NCBI GenBank assembly: GCA_048887165.1
Contig: JBHLJZ010000167.1
Coordinates: 1 to 5,718 of the forward strand
Length of the DNA stretch: 5,718 nt
Source of the DNA: SOKP01 sp048887165
GTDB lineage: Archaea > Asgardarchaeota > Lokiarchaeia > Sigyniarchaeales > SOKP01
Direction: 5' to 3'
This document shows positions 1 through 5,718 of this stretch, one piece after another (the stretch's first letter is position 1; each line of letters begins with the position of its first letter). The notes under the pieces were generated by a model. The model made no database searches. It was given only the letters and a program-made list of their open reading frames with translations, and had not been told where the DNA came from. The translations under genes were made by a program, and so were the position numbers.

Positions 1-391
1 TATACCCTTTACCTCTACAAGTTTTACATGAAACTGGTTGAATTGATTCATATATTGGAACATTCTCATCACCTTTCCAATTTTCTTTATTTATTTGACC
101 TTTACCTTTAAAGGAGAAATATTGTTCTCTTACTATTTTGGGTGCTAATACCATATTCTCATCCTTTCCTTTTGGTGCGGGACCAAGAGTTTTTTTAATT
201 GCAAAATAAATCGCTGCTTCTTTCATTGTATCTTTAACATATTCAGCAGCGCTTACAGCATCTAATGAAAAAACAGCACCTTTTGTACCAAATTGTTTTT
301 CCATCTTTTTTCTATCTTTCCTTATTGCACTCTGTTTCCACTTTTCAAAAATATCATCTAAATTAGGGGTTTTAATTCTGACATCTGGCAA
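1..391 (-). CDS. Partial hypothetical protein with a CxxCxGxG zinc-binding motif (5' end only)
   Basis: Unrecognised gene; 130 codons are visible before it runs off the left edge. An in-frame stop lies immediately before the TTG start at 391-389, so the start cannot be further upstream, and a strong Shine-Dalgarno match (GGAAGTGA, 406-399) sits 7 bases ahead of the TTG. The first in-frame ATG would be residue 30. The visible part is basic and probably largely helical (residues 11-33 rich in Lys/Arg/Glu, then an Ala-rich segment around 47-65), without a signal peptide or membrane segment. At residues 122-129 it reads CKTCRGKG, a CxxCxGxG motif as in DnaJ-type or other zinc ribbons; the partner cysteines would lie outside the window. 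A DnaJ J-domain is not seen (no HPD), so it should not be called DnaJ. It is transcribed divergently from the 53-residue gene. Function unknown. Confidence 0.8.
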   Translation of the reverse strand, partial: MPDVRIKTPNLDDIFEKWKQSAIRKDRKKMEKQFGTKGAVFSLDAVSAAEYVKDTMKEAAIYFAIKKTLGPAPKGKDENMVLAPKIVREQYFSFKGKGQINKENWKGDENVPIYESIQPVSCKTCRGKGY

Positions 392-398
392 TTAAATT

Positions 399-406
399 TC
401 ACTTCC
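399..406 (-). promoter_or_regulatory. Shine-Dalgarno site deciding the TTG start of the left-edge gene
   Basis: On the minus strand the bases read GGAAGTGA, seven of eight matching the consensus GGAGGTGA complementary to the archaeal 16S 3' end, with 7 bases between it and the TTG codon. An ATG lying within this element (408-406) is in another frame and stops after 16 codons, so the TTG is preferred. Confidence 0.65.
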
Positions 407-451
407 ATTTATGTTTTTAAATATATTTATTAAATTTTATTGATTTAAAAT

Positions 452-488
452 TATAAAAATATAAAATAGAATAATTTATATTTTTATA
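452..488. repeat. Perfect 14-bp inverted repeat in divergent promoter region
   Basis: Arms at 452-465 and 475-488 are exact reverse complements, separated by 9 bases (466-474). All arm bases are A or T. The element lies between the divergent TTG-start gene (391) and the 53-residue gene (529), and its right arm overlaps the probable TATA box of the latter. It could be a symmetric operator or two back-to-back TATA elements. Because the surrounding DNA is almost pure A+T, chance cannot be excluded. Confidence 0.5.
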
Positions 489-490
489 TA
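483..490 (+). promoter_or_regulatory. Probable TATA box for the 53-residue gene
   Basis: TTTATATA matches the archaeal TATA-box consensus. Initiation about 25 bases downstream would fall near 512, giving a short leader of roughly 15-20 bases that contains the Shine-Dalgarno-like sequence at 517-524. Geometry is consistent with an archaeal promoter, but A+T-richness makes any single box weak evidence. No clear purine-rich BRE was identified. Confidence 0.45.
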
Positions 491-528
491 GAAACTGTAT
501 GCATGAAAAAAATTAAAGAGATGAAAAA

Positions 529-690
529 ATGTCTGCAGAAGATCGCCAAGCAGTTGAATACTTTAAGCAATGGATAGATTCGGGAGGTCTTGGACAGTGG
601 GTGGAACATTTTTTAAATCAAGGAGATGAAGTTAAACTTAGGCAGATAAAAGAAATTTATGACAAAATAAAAGCTGTATTTGGCTTTTAA
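529..690 (+). CDS. Small hypothetical protein, 53 residues
   Basis: A short reading frame encoding 53 residues, beginning MSAEDRQAVEYF and ending KAVFGF. Support for it being real: an AGAGATGA ribosome-binding sequence (517-524) 4 bases before the ATG, a TATA box at 483-490 at suitable distance, a composition richer in G+C than the flanking spacers, and a protein-like residue mix (Trp15, Trp24, Gly19-Gly20, balanced acidic and basic residues). It reads as two or three amphipathic helices: about 4-17, a GG turn, 21-30, and 34-50. No cysteines, signal peptide or membrane segment. I do not recognise the family. A small soluble helical protein that acts through protein or nucleic-acid binding is possible but is inference. 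It stands 51 bases before the helicase gene with a T-rich tract between, so co-transcription is uncertain. Confidence 0.7.
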   Translation: MSAEDRQAVEYFKQWIDSGGLGQWVEHFLNQGDEVKLRQIKEIYDKIKAVFGF

Positions 691-697
691 ATTATAG

Positions 698-717
698 ATT
701 TTTTTGTTTTATTTATT
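698..717 (+). terminator. T-rich tract, possible archaeal terminator and/or helicase promoter element
   Basis: Directly after the small gene the plus strand carries a run of T broken by only a few bases, beginning with seven consecutive T. Archaeal transcription ends at such T-rich tracts without a hairpin. Its distal part, TTTTATTTATT (707-717), is centred about 30 bases before the helicase ATG, so it may also act as TATA box for that gene. Both roles are inferred. Confidence 0.35.
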
Positions 718-741
718 CTGATTCATATTATTAAATTTTAA

Positions 742-3426
742 ATGGGTTTATATTTGACTATACCATCAAGAGATTACTTTATTGTTTTTGATAAAAGTTT
801 AGTGAAAAAAAATGAATTACAATATGAAATTAACTTTTTCTATTTAAAGTCGTATAATCAAATAACATCAAAATTTTCATATTTGAAAAAACCATTTTTT
901 AGAGGTAATATCCTTTTTGGATTAGACTTTAAAAATAAAGTCAGACCATTGAGCTTTTCAAAGATACAAAATGATGGCTCAATGACTCCTGTCAATCCTC
1001 GATTATTCAAGAAGTTTCTGCTCTCTGAAAAAAATAGATTTATAGCATTTTCAAATCAAACGGAACCACAAGAGTTTTTACCTATCAGAAAAATGCTTGA
1101 AAACTTTCAATTTAATAAAGAAAGGTTTATAAATCTAACATTTTGCAAATCTTGCTTAGAAAATAAGAAATTTAATATCCTAACAAAAAATTCACAAATA
1201 AAAGCAATAAATAATCAAATTTTATGTCCAGAATGTGCTCTAAACATTGTGATAAAACGAGCAAAAAATATTGGTTTAATTTCTGGAGAAAAACTTAGTC
1301 CAAAACTCAAAAATTTCTTTACTCACATGATTCTAAAATTTAAAAGTGTAGAGAAAGCGCTAAGTTCATTTAAAGTCGATTTTGATCCTGTAAGAAATAA
1401 GGAATTGACATTATATGATGTTGAAGTAACTCCAACTGTAAATAAAAAATATCTAAACCTTAATATTGACGATCTCCTTATTCCTAATCAATTCAAAGAT
1501 GTTTTAAAGGAACAGAATATAAAAACTTTGTTACCTATCCAAGCGATTTCGATAGATAAGGGATTAATATCAGAAAAGAAAGACCAATTGATTATGGCTC
1601 CTACATCTGCTGGAAAGACTTTGGTTGGTGAATTAGCGGGAATTACTAGAATTATTAGTGATAATTATAAGATGTTATATTTAGTTCCTATTGTCGCATT
1701 AGCAAATGTGAGAACTGACGAATTTCAACGAAAATATAGCAATTTAAAGTTAAAAATAATAAAAAAAATTGGTATATCTCTGTTAGAGACAGAACAAGAG
1801 GGAAATATTGATGATTTAATTGATGCAGACGTGATAATAGGAACGTATGAGGCAATTGATTTCATTATGAGAAGTGCTAATAAAGATAAACTAGGTAAAA
1901 TTGGAACTATAGTAATTGATGAGATTCAAACTTTAATCGATCCTGAACGAGGCTTCATTTTAGATGGATTGATTTCGAGGTTAAAAACCATATTTAAAGA
2001 AGCTCAATTTTTATATTTAAGTGCCACTATCGGTGCTCCTGATTTACTAGCTAAAAAATTAGGAAGTATCCTAATAAGATATAATAATAGACCCGTACCA
2101 ATTGAGAGGCATTTAATTCTGTGCTTAAATGAAACCATTAAGCATAAATATATTGTAAAATTAGTTCGTAGCGCGTTTTTACAAAAGTCTAACTATGGAT
2201 TTAAAGGACAGTCTATAATCTTTTCTAATACAAGGAAAAAATGTGAAAATCTAGCTAATTATCTTCAGAAAAAAAATATAAACACAAAAGCGTATCACTC
2301 TGGTTTAACTAACGATGAGAGAAAGGAAATTGAATCAGAGTTTCAACTTCAGAAGATAGCAGCAGTAGTTGCTACTGCAGCTTTAGCAGCGGGAGTTGAT
2401 TTTCCTGCAAAACAAGTTATTTTCGAATCTTTAGGAATGGGCATCAAAATTTTAACTGTCGCTGAATTTGAACAGATGTTAGGAAGAGCAGGCAGATTGA
2501 AAAAGCATGAAGAAGGAATAGTTTATATTTTGGCAGAACCAGGAAAAATTTATTCTCCCAAAATGAAATTGACTGAAGAAAATATAGCTATAAACCTTTT
2601 AAATGGTAAAATTAAAGATTTTGAATTAGAACCAGATGGAGATCGCTCTTTAACAGAATTGTTGGCATTCATTTCAATTTATCTAGAAGGCATTGATTTA
2701 TCAAAGATTTATAACTTTTATGAGTATTTAATTAATGCAACTTACGAAATTGATGTATTTTTGAAGGATTTAACTAAATATAAATTAATAGAACGAAATA
2801 ACGATTCATATTATCGATCTACTGAATTAGGGCGATCAATTGCTAAGTCTTTCTTAACTGTGGATGAAGCACTTGAAATTATTAATAAATTAAAGATTAA
2901 ATCTATTAATTTAATGGATTTGGTTTTAGACCTTAAACCATTAAAAAACGTTTATCTTTCAAAGAAAGTAATAGCAGACTTATCTAAAAATATTAGTATG
3001 AAATATTTTTCAAATAATTTTTTTAGTGCAAGTGTTCTCTCATTAATGGACGCAGAATATGTTAAAAAAAGAAAGAGGTTCTCCCAGGATTTTATTGAAC
3101 TAATTTTAAAATGGATAAATGATATATTTAATTGTCAATGTAAAGATAATCCTTATTGCGAATGCGGTCGACTAAACTTAGAATACCTTATTCTAAAATT
3201 AAGAATAAATGAGCGTTTATCAATTGAACAAATTAGTAATTATTTAAAAGAGAATTATGAAATTATGGTTTTTAAAGGAGATCTTATTGATTACTTTGAA
3301 AATTTAATCTATTCTTACGAAAGTATTTTAAATATTTCTAAAGGAATGGAAAACTTATTGGATCCCGAATATAAGAAGGAATTATCAGAAATTCCTCAAA
3401 TTATTCAAAGAATTAAAAATCCATAA
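742..3426 (+). CDS. Ski2-like archaeal SF2 RNA helicase with N-terminal zinc finger (ASH-Ski2 / DUF5814-type)
   Basis: An 894-residue ATP-dependent superfamily 2 helicase. Residues 1-240 form an accessory N-terminal region with a C4 zinc finger (Cys135, Cys138, Cys162, Cys165). RecA1 follows: Q-like LLPIQ (263-267), Walker A APTSAGKT (286-293), motif Ia around 314-323, TYE 368-370, Walker B DEIQ (393-396), motif III SAT (427-429). RecA2: motif IV SIIFSNTRKKC (491-501), motif V VVATAALAAGVDFPA (542-556), motif VI QMLGRAGR (578-585), the Ski2-type form. A winged-helix and helical-bundle region fills 610-894, including STELGRSIAKSF (693-704), as in Hel308/Ski2 proteins. A second cluster, CQCKDNPYCECG (798-809), is a possible C-terminal metal site. 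Length and zinc finger fit archaeal ASH-Ski2, known in Thermococcales as a partner of aRNase J and the exosome; a cytoplasmic RNA-decay role is inferred. Hel308 DNA helicase is the main alternative, less likely because of the N-terminal zinc domain. No Shine-Dalgarno precedes the ATG; it may be leaderless. Confidence 0.88.
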   Translation: MGLYLTIPSRDYFIVFDKSLVKKNELQYEINFFYLKSYNQITSKFSYLKKPFFRGNILFGLDFKNKVRPLSFSKIQNDGSMTPVNPRLFKKFLLSEKNRFIAFSNQTEPQEFLPIRKMLENFQFNKERFINLTFCKSCLENKKFNILTKNSQIKAINNQILCPECALNIVIKRAKNIGLISGEKLSPKLKNFFTHMILKFKSVEKALSSFKVDFDPVRNKELTLYDVEVTPTVNKKYLNLNIDDLLIPNQFKDVLKEQNIKTLLPIQAISIDKGLISEKKDQLIMAPTSAGKTLVGELAGITRIISDNYKMLYLVPIVALANVRTDEFQRKYSNLKLKIIKKIGISLLETEQEGNIDDLIDADVIIGTYEAIDFIMRSANKDKLGKIGTIVIDEIQTLIDPERGFILDGLISRLKTIFKEAQFLYLSATIGAPDLLAKKLGSILIRYNNRPVPIERHLILCLNETIKHKYIVKLVRSAFLQKSNYGFKGQSIIFSNTRKKCENLANYLQKKNINTKAYHSGLTNDERKEIESEFQLQKIAAVVATAALAAGVDFPAKQVIFESLGMGIKILTVAEFEQMLGRAGRLKKHEEGIVYILAEPGKIYSPKMKLTEENIAINLLNGKIKDFELEPDGDRSLTELLAFISIYLEGIDLSKIYNFYEYLINATYEIDVFLKDLTKYKLIERNNDSYYRSTELGRSIAKSFLTVDEALEIINKLKIKSINLMDLVLDLKPLKNVYLSKKVIADLSKNISMKYFSNNFFSASVLSLMDAEYVKKRKRFSQDFIELILKWINDIFNCQCKDNPYCECGRLNLEYLILKLRINERLSIEQISNYLKENYEIMVFKGDLIDYFENLIYSYESILNISKGMENLLDPEYKKELSEIPQIIQRIKNP

Positions 3427-3516
3427 TTAAGTAAGATATATGTTTATTTAACAAATAAAAATAAAACATTAATAATTAAAATAAAATTGATTAAATATAA
3501 TTTAGAATATAATTTG

Positions 3517-3523
3517 TTATATA
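3517..3523 (+). promoter_or_regulatory. Possible TATA box for the longin-like gene
   Basis: TTATATA is centred about 29 bases ahead of the ATG at 3549, the distance expected for a leaderless archaeal transcript; no Shine-Dalgarno sequence lies just before that ATG. It lies in the 122-base spacer (3427-3548), which is nearly all A+T and holds no plausible reading frame. Weak evidence because similar strings recur in the spacer. Confidence 0.35.
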
Positions 3524-3548
3524 GATTGAGACAAGATTTTTAATAACA

Positions 3549-4496
3549 ATGATTTACACGATTTTTCTTTATCAGAATGACACCGGATTACTAATATATG
3601 AAAAAAGTTTCCAGGAGATCAGTACTGGCAAAATGGAAATGTTTAGCTCTTTTTTTTCAGCCATAAAGTCAGTAGTTTCAGAATTGGTATTAGAAGGTTC
3701 AAAACAGTTAAAAAATATTGACCTTGGAGATTATACAGTTATAATTAATACAATTCCAAATTTTAAAATCGATCTAGTTATTATAGCTGATAAAGAAGAT
3801 AGCAAATTAATAAATAAATTGACTCCTAAAATCATCAAATTACTTCAAAAGTATAAAGAATTATTTATATCATGGGATGGAGATCGTGAGGAATTTAATA
3901 TCCTTGAACTTCCTTTAACTGAATTAGTGATGAATAATGTCAAAGATGTTAGAAAGTCACTGTTAGGAAAGCCAGAACATGTTTTAGAGTCCATTTGGTC
4001 CCACAAGAAAGAATTATCTGAAGAGAAATTAAATAATTTAATTCAAGAAAGAGATCTATTAATATACAAGATTGAAAATAGCCACACTTTAACATTAAAA
4101 CTGGCTATGTCTGAGAAAGTAGTTAAACTTTCAGAGAAATTAAAAGATGAAAGTACATTTATGAAATATCAAGATGAAGTTAATCGATTAAAGAATGAAA
4201 TAAAGGATACCAGATTCAAATTAAATTACTATTTAGACAAAATTAAATCTTCATTGAATGAGGCAGTTGATAAATTAGGAACGCATCCCCTTCACATGGG
4301 GGATTATAAGAATACATATCTAAATTTATATTCTTTTAGCACAAAGCTTAAATTACTCTTGGAAAATGGATGGGAAATTTATAGAGAACTAGCAAATAAA
4401 TTAATAGAAAAGGATGAATATTCTGAACATGAACTTTCTGAAACAATTCAAGCATTACTGAAAATGAGTTTAAATTTAGATGATTACCTTAATTAA
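3549..4496 (+). CDS. Longin-like domain protein with long central coiled coil (Asgard-type)
   Basis: A 315-residue soluble protein with no signal peptide or membrane segment. Residues 1-115 read like a longin/roadblock-type alpha-beta fold: first strands YTIFLYQNDTGLLIYEKSF (3-21), a helix with the small-residue-rich FSSFFSAIKSVVSEL (32-46), strands around 62-80 (DYTVIINTIP and IDLVIIADKED), then a helix at 85-105. Longin and roadblock folds in eukaryotes and Asgard archaea act in vesicle trafficking and as small-GTPase regulators. Residues 150-245 are heptad-rich, charged and probably coiled coil; 255-310 form further helices, with conserved-looking HPLHMGDYKNTYLNLYSF (246-263). The exact role is unknown; a scaffold or GTPase-regulator function is inference. 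It lies 122 bases after the helicase with its own possible promoter, and converges on the GTPase gene with 22 bases between stops. The ATG has no Shine-Dalgarno; no other in-frame start before residue 29 would keep the first strands. Confidence 0.8.
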   Translation: MIYTIFLYQNDTGLLIYEKSFQEISTGKMEMFSSFFSAIKSVVSELVLEGSKQLKNIDLGDYTVIINTIPNFKIDLVIIADKEDSKLINKLTPKIIKLLQKYKELFISWDGDREEFNILELPLTELVMNNVKDVRKSLLGKPEHVLESIWSHKKELSEEKLNNLIQERDLLIYKIENSHTLTLKLAMSEKVVKLSEKLKDESTFMKYQDEVNRLKNEIKDTRFKLNYYLDKIKSSLNEAVDKLGTHPLHMGDYKNTYLNLYSFSTKLKLLLENGWEIYRELANKLIEKDEYSEHELSETIQALLKMSLNLDDYLN

Positions 4497-4518
4497 GTAA
4501 GAATTTATTAAGATAAAA

Positions 4519-5718
4519 TTAATTAGTGTGTAATTCTATAATATCATTATCTTGTAATTCATAATCTAATCCCACTTTTTTTCTTTTTTGACGAGCACTT
4601 TCCCTAATTATTATAGCGTGGTCAAATTGTTGATAAAAGCTTTTGTGGATTTTTATGGCTACATCCTTAACTGTTGGTATAGCTGGTTCGGCATCCATAA
4701 TTAAAGGTTTATCGGCAATAATTCCATTGTGCATAGTATAAATTTTTATTTTTCCTAGAAATTTCAATATTAATTCTCCAAAATCATTAGGAAACTCACC
4801 CTTAAGAGAGCTTGTACCAATAATTATAGGAAATTTGTTAGAATATAGCTTTTTTAATTTTTCAAAATTTTCTTGGGTATTAGGCAAATCTCCTTTAGTT
4901 CCTATTATAATTGCTTTTTTATATACCACAGAAGGATTCAGGGCATCAACAATATGATCAAGTTTAATCAGTCCATATATCTTCACAATTGCATTTCGAA
5001 TACCCCCTTCTTTAATGATCTCTCTCACTTTTTCGGTTAAGTCTTCAAGATGATCATTATTTTTTGCTTCTCTTGTGAGATAAAAAACTTGGATTTTATT
5101 TGAACCAGTCTTTTCAATTGAAATAGGTGGTGGTGATATGTTTATCCTAATATTTGCTACAGTTAATTCTTTTAGCAATAAATTGATTTGCTCTTGATAA
5201 TTTCTCGAAAGATCAATACAAAAACATATTAGATCACAAGCTCTAAGTTGAGAGAGAATTTCCTTTCCATTTCCTACTCCACTTGAAGCTCCTTCCATAA
5301 TAGAAGGCATGTCAACAATTTGAAAACGTATTTTATCATATTCATAAATTCCAATCTCAGGAATTGCTGTGAATTTTCCAATTTTATCTTGAGCAGCACT
5401 AGTTAAATAACTTAATAGAGATGTTTTTCCTACAGCTGGAATATGATAATCACTAATTAAGATAATTTGAATCTCTTCTTTCTTAATTGAGAAAGGACTT
5501 ATTTGTTTCCCAGTTGTTTTTGACCTTAATCTTCGTTCTTCTTGCTCTCGTTTGAGTTTAGCGAGGCGAGACTTGTTTAATGCTACAATCCGTTCTGTTG
5601 CTTTATGTTTTGGAACTAGAGAGATGAATTCCTCCAATTTCTTTATCTTTTCCTCTAATGAACTAGCATCAAGATATTTTTGATATGCTGCTTGTGCTTC
5701 CGGACCAATATTAGAACT
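4519..5718 (-). CDS. DRG/Obg-family GTPase with TGS domain, G1 and G3 motifs degenerate (partial, N-terminus off window)
   Basis: 399 codons are visible, open to the right edge, so the start is outside. A TTG at 5637-5635 can pass as a start, but the 27 codons before it continue the family's N-terminal helices (EEKIKKLEEFISLVPKHK spans the junction). Order, numbered from the window edge: helical N-terminal region 1-75; G domain with G1 HIPAVGKT (92-99), G3 DMPS (136-139) followed by IMEGASSGVGNGKEIL (140-155), typical of DRG; an inserted S5D2L-like domain about 195-265; G4 TKGD (274-277); G5 TSSLKG (302-307); TGS domain about 324-398 (KIHKSF, VGLDYELQDNDIIELH). DRG GTPases bind ribosomes and assist translation in archaea and eukaryotes, usually with a DFRP partner, not seen here. 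Oddity: the first Gly of the P-loop is His and the Gly of DxxG is Ser, so hydrolysis may be altered. This may be a divergent paralogue rather than the canonical DRG. The family call is strong; activity is open. Confidence 0.9.
   Translation of the reverse strand, partial: SSNIGPEAQAAYQKYLDASSLEEKIKKLEEFISLVPKHKATERIVALNKSRLAKLKREQEERRLRSKTTGKQISPFSIKKEEIQIILISDYHIPAVGKTSLLSYLTSAAQDKIGKFTAIPEIGIYEYDKIRFQIVDMPSIMEGASSGVGNGKEILSQLRACDLICFCIDLSRNYQEQINLLLKELTVANIRINISPPPISIEKTGSNKIQVFYLTREAKNNDHLEDLTEKVREIIKEGGIRNAIVKIYGLIKLDHIVDALNPSVVYKKAIIIGTKGDLPNTQENFEKLKKLYSNKFPIIIGTSSLKGEFPNDFGELILKFLGKIKIYTMHNGIIADKPLIMDAEPAIPTVKDVAIKIHKSFYQQFDHAIIIRESARQKRKKVGLDYELQDNDIIELHTN

Noticed and set aside
358..408. 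16-codon minus-strand frame from ATG at 408-406
   Set aside because: The ATG lies inside the Shine-Dalgarno element of the TTG-start gene and the frame stops after 16 codons; it is most simply a chance frame.
503..577. 24-codon frame starting at ATG 503 (with another in-frame ATG at 521)
   Set aside because: It overlaps the ribosome-binding site and start of the better-supported 53-residue gene in another frame, is very short, and has no ribosome-binding site or TATA box at fitting distance of its own.
742..3426. Hel308 DNA-repair helicase as the name for the large gene
   Set aside because: The helicase core and ratchet region are similar, but the ~240-residue N-terminal region with a C4 zinc finger, DEIQ in motif II and the greater length fit the ASH-Ski2/DUF5814-type group better.
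3649..3657. T-run near 3650 inside the longin-like gene as a possible slippage or frameshift site
   Set aside because: The frame is intact through it and the downstream protein is continuous and sensible; homopolymer runs are common at this base composition.
3424..4502. Identical 13-base string TAATTAAGTAAGA at the 3' ends of the helicase (3424-3436) and the longin-like gene (4490-4502)
   Set aside because: Both overlap stop codons, but in different phase, and a 13-base A+T-rich match is expected by chance in a window of this size and composition. No T-run or hairpin marks it as a shared terminator.
4497..4518. 22-base gap between convergent stops as a bidirectional terminator
   Set aside because: The gap is A+T-rich but has no long T-run on either strand and no stable hairpin, so no terminator can be supported from sequence alone.
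1..5718. CRISPR array, tRNA/rRNA genes, insertion sequences, phage or defence genes
   Set aside because: No spaced direct repeats, no tRNA-like cloverleaf, no transposase or integrase motifs and no terminal inverted repeats with target duplications were seen; the window is filled by ordinary housekeeping-style genes.

Overview
The window is very A+T-rich and gene-dense, and looks like archaeal chromosome. Coding content, TATA-box/Shine-Dalgarno architecture, a Ski2-like archaeal helicase and a DRG-type TGS GTPase all point to an archaeon. A longin-like N-terminal fold fused to a coiled coil makes an Asgard archaeon (Lokiarchaeia-like) the best guess. That lineage call rests on protein style and base composition, not on a marker gene.

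Layout, left to right: (1) the 5' part of a minus-strand gene (391 to the left edge) starting at TTG, cut off just as a CxxCxGxG zinc-binding motif begins; (2) a 137-bp divergent promoter region with a perfect 14-bp inverted repeat; (3) a plus-strand 53-residue protein (529-690) too short for most gene callers; (4) a plus-strand 894-residue superfamily 2 helicase (742-3426) with an N-terminal zinc finger and a second cysteine cluster near the C-terminus; (5) a plus-strand 315-residue longin-like/coiled-coil protein (3549-4496); (6) a convergent minus-strand DRG/Obg-family GTPase with a C-terminal TGS domain (4519 to the right edge), whose true start lies outside the window. No tRNA, rRNA, CRISPR array, insertion sequence or recombination site was seen. 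No gene-free stretch exceeds 300 bases; the longest is the 137-bp divergent region.

Functionally, the helicase and the GTPase both belong to families tied to RNA turnover and translation in archaea (ASH-Ski2 with aRNase J/exosome; DRG with the ribosome). The longin-like protein hints at an Asgard membrane-trafficking or small-GTPase-regulation role. Nothing shows these three act together: spacing of 122 bp and convergent orientation suggest separate transcription units. The most notable features are the GTPase, which has lost the invariant glycines of both G1 (His instead) and G3 (Ser instead) while keeping the rest of the DRG architecture, and the longin-like/coiled-coil protein of unknown role.
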